64,000 bases of DNA from Halobium salinum (GCF_026586625.1 NZ_JAODIW010000008.1:777793-841792); one strand, 5' to 3'; positions 1 through 8,502 are shown, numbered from the stretch's first letter. A program made the numbers and translations. Notes: generated by a model not told the origin, from the letters alone.

Positions 1-20
1 CCTTCGGCGTCTCGTCATCA

Positions 21-57
21 CGAGAGCCACCGTTGGCGGCTCTCGAACGGCAAAAAA
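21..57 (-). terminator. Terminator region after the nitrite reductase gene
   Basis: Reading the minus strand, six T residues lie at 57-52, 12 nt after the reductase stop codon, and are followed by a perfect 8-bp inverted repeat (21-28 with 38-45, nine-base loop). Archaeal termination is driven mainly by T-runs, so the T-run is the likely stop signal. The hairpin comes after it and may serve transcription from the other side or stabilise the 3' end. This is inferred from sequence only. Confidence 0.5.
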
Positions 58-68
58 CGTGGGTGTTC

Positions 69-1847
69 CTAGTCGTCGCTCGGCAGCGACTGGCCGTCGC
101 GGTCCGTCGGCGCCGGACTCGCGGCCATGTCGTCGTCCTCGGCGTAGGGGTACCACGTCATCTTCGTGTTGTGCATCATCGGGTCCTCGTAGGAGGTCTC
201 CTCGGGTTCGACGAGGTCGGCGAGGGTGTCCTCGTCGGTGCGCTCGACGAAGTCGCGGAACGTCTCGTCGCCCTCGCGGCGCTCCTCGAAGTTCGCGAGG
301 AGGTTCTTGATGGCGCCGGGCACCTCGTCGACGGGGACGCGCTGGGTGACCCAGTCGGCGAAGCGCGGTTCGGCGCCGAGACCGCCGCCGAGGCCGATGT
401 CGAGCGCCTCGACGGCCTCGCCGTCCTTCCGGGTCTTCATGCCGCGGAGGGAGACGTCGGCGATTTGAGGCTGCGCGCAGGACGCCGTGCAGCCCGAGAG
501 GTGGACGTGGAAGTCGTCGATGCCGTCGGGCAGGTCGACGTGCTCCTTCAGCCAGCGGGCGTAGCGCACCTGGCGGTTCTTCGTCTCGACGATGGAGAGC
601 GAGCAGAACTCCGTGCCGGTGCAGGCGACCGAGCCGCGCATGAACGGGTGCGGGTCGGGGGAGTAGTCCTCGAGCAGGGGCTCCTCGCGCAGGTCGCCGA
701 GGTCCTCCTCGGGGACGTCGGTGATGATGACGTTCTGACGCTGGGTGACTCGCACCTCGCCGGAGCCGTACTCGTCGGCGACGCGGGCGAGTTCGGCCGT
801 GTCGTCGTCGGACATCCGGCCGACGAGGACGTTGAGGCCGACGTAGTAGTTGCCGTCGTTCTGCTCGTGGACGCCGACGTGGTCGGAGTGGCCGCCGGTC
901 TCGCGCCCGGAGTTGTACGAGTAGTCCTCGCGGAGGTTCTCGCCCGCGGTCTCGAGTTCGAAGTCGACGTACTCCTCCTGGAGCGTCTCCCGAATCTCTT
1001 CGGCGCCCATCTCGTCGACGAGGAACTTCATCCGGGCGTTGTAGCGGTCCTCGCGGTCGCCGTAGTCGCGGAACAGCGCGGAGAGCCCGCCGCCGACCTC
1101 GACGGCCTGCTCGGGCGTGACGAACACGTCGAGGTCGCGGGAGAGACGCGGCTCGTTGCGGGCGAGCCCGCCGCCGACGCGGACGTTGAACCCGCGGACC
1201 TCCTCGCCGTCGACCTCCTTCGAGGCGGGCTCGTAGGCGAGGTCGTTGATGTCGCCCTGGCCGCAGCCCTCGCGGCAGCCGGTGACGGCGACCTTCCACT
1301 TCCGGGGGAGGTTCGTGTGGTCCTCGTGGCCTTTGTAGGTCTCGTGGAGCCCCTCGGCGACGGGGAGGGCGTCGACGTGCTCGTGTTTGTCCTTCCCGGC
1401 GACGGGACAGCCGACGATGTTGCGCCAGGAGTCACCGCAGGCCTGCTGGGTGGAGAGGCCGACCTCGTCGAGCCGGTCGAAGATCTCCGGGACGTCCTCG
1501 ACCTTGATCCAGTGAAGCTGGATGGACTGACGGGTCGTCCAGTCGACGTACCCGTTGCCGAATATCGGGTTCTCCTCGGGACCGTGCGCGAACTCCTGTG
1601 TGATGTCCGCGACGACCTTCGCCTGGCCGGGCTTCAGGACGCCGTTCGGCGTCCCGATGCGCATCATGAAGTAGGACTCCTGGCCGTTCCGCTGGTGGTA
1701 CAGCCCCCACCACTTGAAGCGCTCGAACCAGGCGTCGTGCTCGTCCTCGGGGATGGCCTCCCACCCCTCCTCGGCGAACCGTTCGAGATGCTCCCGAATC
1801 TCGTTGCCGTACACCTCCGACTTCCACTCCTCGACGTCCGTGGGCAT
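69..1847 (-). CDS. nirA: Ferredoxin-dependent nitrite/sulfite reductase
   Basis: Siroheme/[4Fe-4S] enzyme that reduces nitrite to ammonia (or sulfite to sulfide) with six electrons from ferredoxin in the cytoplasm. The 592-residue length and the tandem ferredoxin-like half plus siroheme half layout fit the assimilatory family. The four cluster/siroheme cysteines are visible as C-x5-C (C409, C415) and C-x3-C (C453, C457), the second in SGCTASC. A first-half GCREGCGQGD stretch is also typical. No nitrate reductase or nitrate transporter lies beside it in the window. Haloarchaeal homologues are usually called nitrite reductase, but sequence alone does not exclude sulfite reductase. A TATA-like CTTACG about 27 nt before the ATG suggests a leaderless mRNA. 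Confidence 0.9.
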   Translation of the reverse strand: MPTDVEEWKSEVYGNEIREHLERFAEEGWEAIPEDEHDAWFERFKWWGLYHQRNGQESYFMMRIGTPNGVLKPGQAKVVADITQEFAHGPEENPIFGNGYVDWTTRQSIQLHWIKVEDVPEIFDRLDEVGLSTQQACGDSWRNIVGCPVAGKDKHEHVDALPVAEGLHETYKGHEDHTNLPRKWKVAVTGCREGCGQGDINDLAYEPASKEVDGEEVRGFNVRVGGGLARNEPRLSRDLDVFVTPEQAVEVGGGLSALFRDYGDREDRYNARMKFLVDEMGAEEIRETLQEEYVDFELETAGENLREDYSYNSGRETGGHSDHVGVHEQNDGNYYVGLNVLVGRMSDDDTAELARVADEYGSGEVRVTQRQNVIITDVPEEDLGDLREEPLLEDYSPDPHPFMRGSVACTGTEFCSLSIVETKNRQVRYARWLKEHVDLPDGIDDFHVHLSGCTASCAQPQIADVSLRGMKTRKDGEAVEALDIGLGGGLGAEPRFADWVTQRVPVDEVPGAIKNLLANFEERREGDETFRDFVERTDEDTLADLVEPEETSYEDPMMHNTKMTWYPYAEDDDMAASPAPTDRDGQSLPSDD

Positions 1848-1946
1848 TCGTGCCCCTCTCTTTTAGGCGCACACGTAAGGGGGCGCCCATGCCGTCAACC
1901 CTTCCCGGTGCTCCCACTAAGGAGAAATTCTTGCCGGCTGTTCGAG

Positions 1947-2270
1947 CTACCCGTTTTCCGGCGTCGGTCCCGTCGGCGCCGCCCCGCCTTCCCGGTCGAG
2001 GTCGTAAAACTCGCCGTCGACGATGCGACCGACGGGGAGCCAACCCGTCGTCCCCGACTCGCCACAGACGATACACTGTCCGTAGAGACGGGCCTCGACG
2101 GTTCGGCCGTCGACCCCGACCTCGAGGAATCCCTCGACGACGATGTCGGCGAGGTCACAACGGCAGAACTCGACGCCGGGAACGCGCCAGAGTTCGCTCA
2201 CCGCGACCCGCCGGGTGTCGTCGACGGAGACCCACGCACCGTCGTCCAGAATCCGTAACGCGACGCTCAT
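1947..2270 (-). CDS. Hypothetical small protein with a CxxC motif
   Basis: A 107-residue soluble protein that I do not recognise by function. It has no signal peptide or membrane segment. The middle carries CRCD and CIVCGESG cysteine pairs that could bind zinc, and the C-terminus is rich in Pro, Gly and Thr. It lies 99 bp upstream of the reductase gene on the same strand, so the two could share a transcript, although the reductase has its own promoter-like element. The composition is acidic like its neighbours, which supports a real gene rather than a shadow frame. Confidence 0.6.
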   Translation of the reverse strand: MSVALRILDDGAWVSVDDTRRVAVSELWRVPGVEFCRCDLADIVVEGFLEVGVDGRTVEARLYGQCIVCGESGTTGWLPVGRIVDGEFYDLDREGGAAPTGPTPENG

Positions 2271-2488
2271 TGCCGGACCTACGCGCCGGCCGTACCTGTA
2301 CCGGTCGGCGGCCGCAAGAGTCCGCGGGAGTGGCGACGGACGTCGAGCGGTCAGACCCGGCGCCGTCCACCGATTGTCGGGAGAATCGTCCGTCCGAGAT
2401 GTCGGCCACCCTTGCCGGCATGTGGGAGCCCGGGCCGTTCTTACATCTGCAGTCGGCCTTATGCCGTCGACAACCCAATCAGCGTTCG

Positions 2489-2587
2489 ATGACCGACACC
2501 GATCTCCGAGACGAGATTCGTGACCACGCCCCCGCCGACGCCGCCCCGGAGCTGTACGAGCCCGTCGACGGAGGGAAGACCCGATGA
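2489..2587 (+). CDS. Tiny ORF (32 aa) overlapping the next gene
   Basis: A 32-residue acidic peptide starting MTDTDLRDEIRDHAP. The ATG lies 28 nt after a TATA-like element (CCTTATGCC, 2457-2465), the spacing expected for a leaderless haloarchaeal mRNA. Its stop codon overlaps the start of the next small gene in an ATGA arrangement, which suggests translational coupling. No domain is recognisable. Such peptides can be upstream leader ORFs or real microproteins. The promoter spacing and coupling are the main evidence. Confidence 0.5.
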   Translation: MTDTDLRDEIRDHAPADAAPELYEPVDGGKTR

Positions 2588-2736
2588 CGGAGCCGGCCGG
2601 TTCGAAGCCTCAGGAAGAGGAGGAGGAGGCCGACGACGCCCACCTCGCCGACGTGCAGGACGGGGCGGGCTGCACCGAGATTTGGGAGCACCTCTCCGAC
2701 CGGCGGGAGGCGAACGACGTCGCCGCCGACGACTGA
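2584..2736 (+). CDS. Conserved-type acidic small protein (50 aa)
   Basis: A 50-residue protein with a run of five Glu residues (11-15) and a C-terminal GAGCTEIWEHLSDRRE segment whose single Cys and amphipathic helix look conserved rather than random. I recall similar GC-x-E-x-WEHLS tails in other haloarchaeal small proteins but cannot assign a family. It is coupled to the preceding 32-aa ORF by an ATGA overlap. A function in metal or redox handling is possible but not shown. The overlapping +1 frame is a shadow. Confidence 0.55.
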   Translation: MTEPAGSKPQEEEEEADDAHLADVQDGAGCTEIWEHLSDRREANDVAADD

Positions 2737-2845
2737 GCGCCGAGACGACCGAAACCGGCGCTCGTCGGCCCGCCGCCGACGCTCGTCCGAGAACGGCGCA
2801 GTCGGGCGAGTCGCTTTTAGTACCCGGCCGCCAACCTGTCCGTAG

Positions 2846-3565
2846 ATGAGTCGGGACCCCGGACAGTCGTCGGCCCACAGAGGAGACGAGGGCACCGACG
2901 ACGTTCCTGCAGACCGGAGGGAACCCGTCGGCGAGCCGGTGGTCCGTGCGGACCCGGCGATCACGGGCGAACGAGCGGCAGAGGCGGTCGGCTTCGACCC
3001 CGACGACCCCGAGAGCGTCGCCGAGGCCGCCGAGACCGTCCGAGCGTTCGCCGGCAACACCGCCGGCGCCGACGACAACGTCTACATGCTCCGCGGGGCC
3101 GCGGCCTGCGCGGCGCTCGTCAGAGGGACCGGCTCCTACAAGGCCGCCGCCGAGCGCGCCGGCGGCGACGCGACCGTCTCTTTCATTCGGAAGTGGGCCC
3201 GGGTGCACGACCTTCCGCAGTCGGTCCGGCGACACGTCGCCCGCGGGCACATCGCTCCGACCGCGGCCAAGCACATCGCGCGCGTCGCCGGCGACGCCCG
3301 ACTCCACCTCGCGTGGGCGACCGTCGACGCCGGACTCACCGTGCGCGAGGTCCGGGCGGCCGCCAGCGACATCAACGCGGGCACGGCGGCGACCGACGCC
3401 CTCCGCGAGCACGGCGTCACCCCGGGCCACCTCGAGGTGGGCCTCCCGCCCGACCAGTACCTCCTGCTCCGCCGCCGGGCGTCGTTGGAGAACCGCGAGC
3501 CGGGCGAGGTCGTCGCCGACGCGCTGGACGCCTACTTCGAGACCGACCCCGACGTCGGCGACTGA
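2846..3565 (+). CDS. ParB/KorB-like DNA-binding protein (DUF7119-type)
   Basis: A 239-residue protein with an acidic, disordered first 35 residues. The following helical region resembles the helix-turn-helix of ParB/KorB proteins: SYKAAAERAGG followed by FIRKWARVHDLP and a second helix set at PTAAKHIARV. The C-terminal about 45 residues (LPPDQYLLLRRRAS...) form a probable helical dimer or effector region. There is no N-terminal ParB CTPase box (GxxRR) and no parA next to it, so a partition role is unlikely. I believe it matches the haloarchaeal DUF7119 family. A TATA-like CTTTTAG lies about 28 nt before the ATG. Its last 34 bases overlap the convergent peptidase gene. Confidence 0.7.
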   Translation: MSRDPGQSSAHRGDEGTDDVPADRREPVGEPVVRADPAITGERAAEAVGFDPDDPESVAEAAETVRAFAGNTAGADDNVYMLRGAAACAALVRGTGSYKAAAERAGGDATVSFIRKWARVHDLPQSVRRHVARGHIAPTAAKHIARVAGDARLHLAWATVDAGLTVREVRAAASDINAGTAATDALREHGVTPGHLEVGLPPDQYLLLRRRASLENREPGEVVADALDAYFETDPDVGD

Positions 3566-4839
3566 ACGCCGGCCAGAAAGTCCGCGGCCGACCCGGCGAG
3601 CACCTCCCGAGCCAGCTCGACGTCCGACCAGCGGACGGTCTCGTTCGGGAAGTGCGCCTGTTCGATCGTCCCCGGCCCGAACAGCACGGTCGGAATCCCG
3701 GCCTCGACGTAGAGCCGGGAGTCGGCGCCGTACGTCGCGCCGACCGGTGCAGTGTCGTCGATTCCCGCGTCCGACATCGCCCGCTGGAGCGACGCGACGA
3801 CCGGCTCGTCGGGGTCGGTCTCCGCCGAGTCGAACTGGACCGAGAAGCGTTCGAACGAGGGCGGATGGTCGCGGAGCCACGGCTCGTCGTCGACGACCTC
3901 GGCCAGTCGCGCCTCGTAGGCAGCCTCCACCTCCTCGACCGTCTCACCGGGTGCGACGCCGATGCGAATCTCCGCGGTGAGGTTCGCGGGGACCGTCGAC
4001 GACCACGAGCCGGCCTCGACGCGTCCGAAGCAGACCGGCCACCGGACCGGGTACGACTCGTACAGCGGATGAGTGAGCGACTCGTGGCGTTCGGCTTCGA
4101 GCGCCTCGAACTCCCGACGAATTCGCTCGAAGTGCGGGAGCACCGACTCGCCGACCCAGCGGGTCGCGGCGTGAGCCGACCGGCCTCGGAGGCGGAGTCG
4201 CTTCATCACCGTCCCCTCCGTGGCGGTGACCGCGCGGAGCTCCGTCGGCTCGGCGACGACCGCGGCGTCGCGCTCGAAGGGGTAGGGGTTGTCGAGGGCG
4301 GCCGCCGCGGCGCCGATGCCACCCTCCTCCTCCCCGGCGACGCTCTCGACGACGACCCGACCGTCGAGGTCGACCTCGCCTCCCTCGGCGCGCGCCTGCA
4401 GGTCGAGCGCGGCGAAGACACAGGCGCCGAGCGCCGACTTCATGTCGACCGCACCACGGGCGGTGAGCGTCGTCTCGCCGTTCGCTTCGCCCCACGTCGG
4501 CTCGAACGGGTCGGTGTCCCACAGGTCGCGCTCGGCGGGGACCACGTCGACGTGGCCGTTCAGGACCAGCGCCGGGCCGGCATCCGGGTCGCCGAGTTCG
4601 AGGACGCCGGCGACGCTCGGACGGTCCGCGACGTCGATTTCGGCCGGGTCGTCCGGGAACGAGTGGTGGTCGGCCAGCCGCTCCGCGTCGGCGGTCCACT
4701 CGTACGTCTCGAAGCCGAGGTCGACGAGCCTGTCGCGGAGCCACGACTGGGCGGGCGCCTCCTCGCCGCCGGTCGTGTCGAAGTGGAGGAGCTCCTCGAC
4801 GAACGTTCCGAGGTCGGCGTCGGGTGGGGAGTCGGTCAT
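3532..4839 (-). CDS. M20 family amidohydrolase (ArgE/DapE-like)
   Basis: A 435-residue zinc-dependent amidohydrolase of the M20 family, likely cytoplasmic, cleaving N-acyl amino acids or peptides. Visible motifs in order are LNGHVDVVP (first metal His and Asp), GAVDMKSALGA (bridging Asp), AGEEEGGIGA (catalytic Glu and metal Glu), GRSAHAATR (lid-domain His) and HFPNE near the C-terminus (last metal His). The lid dimerisation domain sits between the two catalytic parts, as usual. The exact substrate cannot be read from sequence. The gene is convergent with the ParB-like gene and overlaps it by 34 bp. A TATA-like element (CGCTTACCG) lies about 29 nt before the ATG. A second M20 enzyme lies at 54793-55962. 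Confidence 0.85.
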   Translation of the reverse strand: MTDSPPDADLGTFVEELLHFDTTGGEEAPAQSWLRDRLVDLGFETYEWTADAERLADHHSFPDDPAEIDVADRPSVAGVLELGDPDAGPALVLNGHVDVVPAERDLWDTDPFEPTWGEANGETTLTARGAVDMKSALGACVFAALDLQARAEGGEVDLDGRVVVESVAGEEEGGIGAAAAALDNPYPFERDAAVVAEPTELRAVTATEGTVMKRLRLRGRSAHAATRWVGESVLPHFERIRREFEALEAERHESLTHPLYESYPVRWPVCFGRVEAGSWSSTVPANLTAEIRIGVAPGETVEEVEAAYEARLAEVVDDEPWLRDHPPSFERFSVQFDSAETDPDEPVVASLQRAMSDAGIDDTAPVGATYGADSRLYVEAGIPTVLFGPGTIEQAHFPNETVRWSDVELAREVLAGSAADFLAGVQSPTSGSVSK

Positions 4840-5063
4840 GCCCCGAGGGACGACCGACCCGACGGTAAGCGTTCGGTTGGGCGAACAGGCGGTGCAGGTG
4901 TCGACTCGCGGAGGGGAGACCGCACGGCCGCCTCGCCCGCTCCGCGACAGGGCGTCAGGTCACGGCGGGTGTGGTCGCGTCTCGGTATTTGAACATCAGC
5001 CGGAGGCAGAGCGGCGACAGCAATGGCAAACGCTTTTGACCGCTCCCTCGTAGGCCGAAGTGA

Positions 5064-5137
<74 letters not shown>

Positions 5138-5171
5138 TTTCTGCTGCGAACGACAGCGAGCGGTGGAACGG

Positions 5172-6521
5172 CTACCGCTCGTGCACGACGGCCTCGATAG
5201 GCTTCGTCGGCCGCGTCGTGATGGCCGCCGCCAACTCCATCGACGGCGGCGAGACGAGTTCGAAGTGGTAGTTCTGGTACAGCGACGCGAGCACTAACTG
5301 TGCTTCCTGCATCGCGAAGCGGTCGCCGATACAGCGCCGCGGTCCGCCCGAGAACGGGAAGTAAGCGAACCGGGGGAGGTCGTCGCGCATTCCGGGGGTC
5401 CACCGCTCGGGGCGGAAGGCCATCGGGTCGTCGTACCACTGGGGGTCGCGGTGGACGACCCACTGGTTGACGCTGATGGTGCCTCCTTCGGGGACGGTGT
5501 ACCCGCCGAACGCGACGGGCTCGGTCGGCTCGCGCAACATCCCGTAGACGGGCGGGTAGAGCCGCATCGACTCGGTGACGACCTTCTCGGTGTACTCGAG
5601 GTCGTCGAGGTCCGCGACCGTCGGGGTCCGGCCGTCGAGCACCGTCTCCAGTTCGTCGAGGAGCCGACGCTCCACGTCCGGGCGCTGTGCGAGCACGAAC
5701 AGGGTGAACGACAGCGAGAGGGCGGTCGTCTCGTGACCTGCCAACAGCAGCGTCTTCACCTCGTCGCGGAGCTGTTCGAGGTCCATCCCTCTCCCCGTCT
5801 CGTCCTCGGCGGTCAGTAGGGCGGAGACGAGGTCGTCGCCGGGGTTCCGGCGGCGCGCCGCGACGATGTCGTCCACGACGGCGTCGAGCGCAGCGACGGC
5901 CCGGTCGTACCGGCGGTTGCCGGGGGTCGGCGTCCACTCGGGGAGCACGTCGAGCAGGACCCCCTCCGAGCGCGCCATCACCACGTCGAGGGCGTCGCCG
6001 ACGACGCTCGTCCGGTCGCGCATGTCGACGCCGAACAGGGCGCTGGCGACGATGGAGAGCGTCAACTCGGACATGTCAGCGTGGACGTCCCGGCGCTCGC
6101 CGTCGGACCACTCGGCCATCGTCGCCGCCGTCGCGTCGGTCATCACCTCGCCGTAGGCCGCGAGGCGGTCCGGCGTGAACGTCGGCTGGACGAGGTGGCG
6201 CTGGCGGCGCCAGAACTCCCCCTCGCTGGTGAGCAGCCCCTTCCCGACGACCCGGTTCAGCATCGTCTGGAACAGCTCGCCCTTGACGAACAGCTCGTTG
6301 CGCTGGACGAGGACGTCCTCGATGTCGACGGGGTCGTTGAGTTGGTAGAAGGTCCGACCGCCCACGTCGTAGCTGACGACCGGTCCGTACTCTCGGGCCA
6401 TCCGCGTCATGAACGCGAACGGGTCGCGGACGAACCCGACCGTGCTTCCGACGCCGGGGAGTTCGTCCGGGCCGGGCGGGTCGTCGGCGCTGCGGTCGCG
6501 AGCGAGGAGGGAACGGGACAC
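5172..6521 (-). CDS. Cytochrome P450
   Basis: A 449-residue soluble heme-thiolate monooxygenase. The I-helix oxygen-activation motif AGHETTA, the K-helix ESMRL (ExxR) and the heme loop FPFSGGPRRCIG are all intact. The ligand is C397, counted from the GTG start. There is no N-terminal membrane anchor and no fused reductase, so electrons must come from a separate ferredoxin partner, which is not adjacent. The start choice is unusual. An ATG at 6546-6548 lies inside a TATA box (CTATATG), while a GTG at 6521 sits 27 nt downstream, exactly where a leaderless transcript should begin. I therefore take the GTG. The substrate is unknown. P450s are infrequent in haloarchaea, so transfer is possible, but base composition matches the neighbours. 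Confidence 0.88.
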   Translation of the reverse strand: MSRSLLARDRSADDPPGPDELPGVGSTVGFVRDPFAFMTRMAREYGPVVSYDVGGRTFYQLNDPVDIEDVLVQRNELFVKGELFQTMLNRVVGKGLLTSEGEFWRRQRHLVQPTFTPDRLAAYGEVMTDATAATMAEWSDGERRDVHADMSELTLSIVASALFGVDMRDRTSVVGDALDVVMARSEGVLLDVLPEWTPTPGNRRYDRAVAALDAVVDDIVAARRRNPGDDLVSALLTAEDETGRGMDLEQLRDEVKTLLLAGHETTALSLSFTLFVLAQRPDVERRLLDELETVLDGRTPTVADLDDLEYTEKVVTESMRLYPPVYGMLREPTEPVAFGGYTVPEGGTISVNQWVVHRDPQWYDDPMAFRPERWTPGMRDDLPRFAYFPFSGGPRRCIGDRFAMQEAQLVLASLYQNYHFELVSPPSMELAAAITTRPTKPIEAVVHER

Positions 6522-6545
6522 GACGGGACCCTCGGGCGGGTGGGG

Positions 6546-6554
6546 CATATAGCT
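6546..6554 (-). promoter_or_regulatory. TATA box of the P450 gene
   Basis: AGCTATATG on the minus strand is the clearest TATA element near the P450. A transcription start about 27 nt downstream falls on the GTG at 6521. The ATG that would extend the protein by nine residues is part of this box, so it is probably not transcribed. Confidence 0.6.
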
Positions 6555-6593
6555 CTCGCCCGGGTGGACCGGACGGCGGCTACGGTCGGGAGG

Positions 6594-6923
6594 TCAGGCG
6601 AACCGCGCGGCGAGCTCCTCGCGCAGGTCTTCGAGCGTGCAGTCTTTCTCGGCGAGCAGGACGAGCAGGTGGTAGACGAGGTCGGCGCTCTCGGCGAGCA
6701 GTTCCTCGCGGTCGTCGTCCTTCGCGGCGAGCACCACCTCGGTCGACTCCTCGCCGAGCTTCTCGAGCACGGCGTTCTCCCCCTTCTCGTGGGTGAACAG
6801 CGAGGTCGTGTACGACCCCTCCGGAAGCTCGGCCTTCCGTCGCTCGATGGTCGCGAACAGGTCGTCGAGTACGTCCGCCCGGACGGCGGGGTCGCCGTCG
6901 GCGTCGCCCTCGTGGTCACTCAT
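6594..6923 (-). CDS. hisE: Phosphoribosyl-ATP pyrophosphatase
   Basis: Second step of histidine synthesis, removing pyrophosphate from phosphoribosyl-ATP. The 109-residue protein is a stand-alone all-alpha NTP-PPase (HisE), not fused to HisI. Diagnostic residues are SYTTSLF near 42-48, EKLGEESTEVVLAAK (Mg-binding Glu residues) and ESADLVYHLLVLLAE. The acidic N-terminal 20 residues are a halophilic extension. The promoter-like CTTTTCG lies about 26 nt upstream of the ATG. Next to pdxT on the same strand, with 132 bp between, so probably a separate transcript. hisH lies in this window at 15204, so his genes are scattered. Confidence 0.93.
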   Translation of the reverse strand: MSDHEGDADGDPAVRADVLDDLFATIERRKAELPEGSYTTSLFTHEKGENAVLEKLGEESTEVVLAAKDDDREELLAESADLVYHLLVLLAEKDCTLEDLREELAARFA

Positions 6924-7055
6924 GGTCTGCCGGTCGGCCCGCCGGCGAAAAGCCCCATCGGTTCGGAGAAGGTACCGGCGTCGCCCCGTCGCCGCAATCG
7001 TCGCACCGCCGGGCCGGTGAGTCGCCCGGCGACGAGCCGCCGGGCGTCACGGCGC

Positions 7056-7664
7056 TCAGTCGTTCAGCGCCGGCTCGGCTTCGACGCCGTCGAACAGCGC
7101 GAGGTCGTGGAGCCGGCTGTCGGTCGTGAGTTCCGGGTGGAAGGAGGTGCCGACGACCGACCCCTGCCTGACGGCGACCGGGACCCCGTCCCAGCGTGCG
7201 AGCACCTCCACGTCGTCGCCGACGGCGTCGACCTGTGGCGCGCGGATGAACACCGCGGGGAACGGCTCGTCGAGGCCCTCGACGTCGAGGAACGCCTCGA
7301 AGCTGTCGCGCTGGCGGCCGAACGCGTTGCGGTCGACGCTCACGTCGAGCAGGGAGAGCGGGTCGACGCGGTCGTCCTTGGCGTCGGCGGCGGCGACGAT
7401 GAGGCCCGCACAGGTCGCGAGCACCGGCTTCCCGGCGGCGACGTGGTCTCGAATCTCCTCGTCGATACCCTCCGTGCGGAGCAGTCGGGAGATCGCGGTC
7501 GACTCGCCGCCGGGCATGAGAAGCACGTCGCAGTCGGAGACGGCCCCCGACTGACGAATCTCGACGACCTCGCACTCCTCGCCGTGGGCGGCGGCCGCTC
7601 GTCGAACGGCGTCGGCGTGTTCGCTCACGTCGCCCTGGACGGCGACGACGCCTGCGCGTAGCAT
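7056..7664 (-). CDS. pdxT: Pyridoxal 5'-phosphate synthase glutaminase subunit
   Basis: Class I glutamine amidotransferase that feeds ammonia to PdxS (Pdx1) in the deoxyxylulose-independent vitamin B6 pathway. The 202-residue length is normal. Visible are the GVVAVQGDVSEH N-terminus, LMPGGEST oxyanion loop, nucleophile Cys in LATCAGLI and the His-x-Glu pair in SFHPELT. pdxS is not in the window, so the subunits are encoded apart. A TATA-like CTTTTTACC lies about 27 nt before the ATG, consistent with a leaderless mRNA. Confidence 0.93.
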   Translation of the reverse strand: MLRAGVVAVQGDVSEHADAVRRAAAAHGEECEVVEIRQSGAVSDCDVLLMPGGESTAISRLLRTEGIDEEIRDHVAAGKPVLATCAGLIVAAADAKDDRVDPLSLLDVSVDRNAFGRQRDSFEAFLDVEGLDEPFPAVFIRAPQVDAVGDDVEVLARWDGVPVAVRQGSVVGTSFHPELTTDSRLHDLALFDGVEAEPALND

Positions 7665-7753
7665 ACGTCGTCACTCGGGAGTGGGCGGTAAAAAGCGCGC
7701 CGGGTACGAACGGGCCGGCGCGGTTGGTCGGTGGTCGGTCGAGAGTGCCCTGC

Positions 7754-7918
7754 TCAGAGACCGACGGCGTTGAGAACCATGACGACGAAGCCGAAGAGAA
7801 TGCCGAAGGCGACGACCGTCTTCGGGTCGACCCGGATGGCGTTTCGGTCCTCGGCGTCGAAGTAGCGGACGAGCCCGGCGCTGGACATCAGGCCGCCGCT
7901 GTTCTGTCCCTTGCTCAT
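7754..7918 (-). CDS. secG: Preprotein translocase Sec61-beta subunit (SecG)
   Basis: A 54-residue beta subunit of the archaeal SecYE-beta translocon, with a single C-terminal membrane helix. The N-terminal half has the family pattern, [15 protein letters not shown] followed by a basic/acidic segment with IRVDPKT, and then a hydrophobic helix ([16 protein letters not shown]) at about residues 35-51. The start is supported by a TATA-like GTTTAGG about 30 nt upstream. It is divergent from the thioredoxin gene. Confidence 0.93.
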   Translation of the reverse strand: MSKGQNSGGLMSSAGLVRYFDAEDRNAIRVDPKTVVAFGILFGFVVMVLNAVGL

Positions 7919-8028
7919 GTGAGTACCTCTCTCCGTCGCCCGCCTAAACGTTTCGACTCGTCAGTCGTTCGACCCCACGACGGTTGGCCGGGTGAGAAAC
8001 CCTTATGCGCGACGATAGGCAAGCCGCA

Positions 8029-8304
8029 ATGGAGCACATGACTGTTCGACTCAAGGACTTCTACGCCGACTGGTGTGGCCCGTGCAAGACCCAGGACCCC
8101 ATTCTCGAGGAGCTCGAGGAGGATTACCCCGAGGTCTCCTTCGAGAAGGTCAACGTCGACGAGGAGCAGGACGTCGCCAACCAGTACCAGGTCCGCTCGC
8201 TGCCGACGCTGGTCGTCGAGAACGACGACGGGGTCGTCGACCGCTTCGTCGGCGTCACCCAGCGCGAGGACATCGAGGACGCGCTGGCGCAGGCCGGCGC
8301 CTGA
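8029..8304 (+). CDS. Thioredoxin-like protein
   Basis: A small (91 aa) cytoplasmic thiol-disulfide oxidoreductase. The active site WCGPC is at residues 15-19, and the cis-proline region RSLPTLVV and the glycine of the last strand are present. It lacks the first beta strand and helix of classical 105-residue thioredoxin, as is usual for short archaeal forms. A TATA-like CTTATG (8002-8007) predicts a transcription start at about 8031, so the ATG at 8029 or the one at 8038 (MTVRLKDF) are both possible. The ATG at 8005 is within the promoter and is rejected. Convergent or linked thioredoxin reductase is not present. Confidence 0.88.
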   Translation: MEHMTVRLKDFYADWCGPCKTQDPILEELEEDYPEVSFEKVNVDEEQDVANQYQVRSLPTLVVENDDGVVDRFVGVTQREDIEDALAQAGA

Positions 8305-8502
8305 GCCGCTCCGGGCGACGAATCGACGCCGACCCGCTCCCGTTTTCGTGGCTCGGCACGCGTCGCGAGCGACGGCCTCGGCCCCGGGCGTGCTGAGCGA
8401 CGGCCCCATCGGTGCCGTCCGAGCGCTCGTAACGGTGCCGGCTACCGACGCCGACCGGGTCGTCTCGCAACCGTTAAACGAGGGCCCGCACAACTGACCC
8501 GC

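Noticed and set aside
1850-2587. Long plus-strand frame 1850-2587 as one gene
   Set aside because: Only its last 32 codons lie after a promoter-like element. The rest is antisense to a better minus-strand candidate and reads as Arg/Pro-rich sequence.
5157-5181. A fourth tRNA-hairpin-repeat module after tRNA-Lys
   Set aside because: There is an 8-bp hairpin 20 nt after the tRNA, but no T-arm-flanked repeat follows and the hairpin overlaps the end of the P450 gene.
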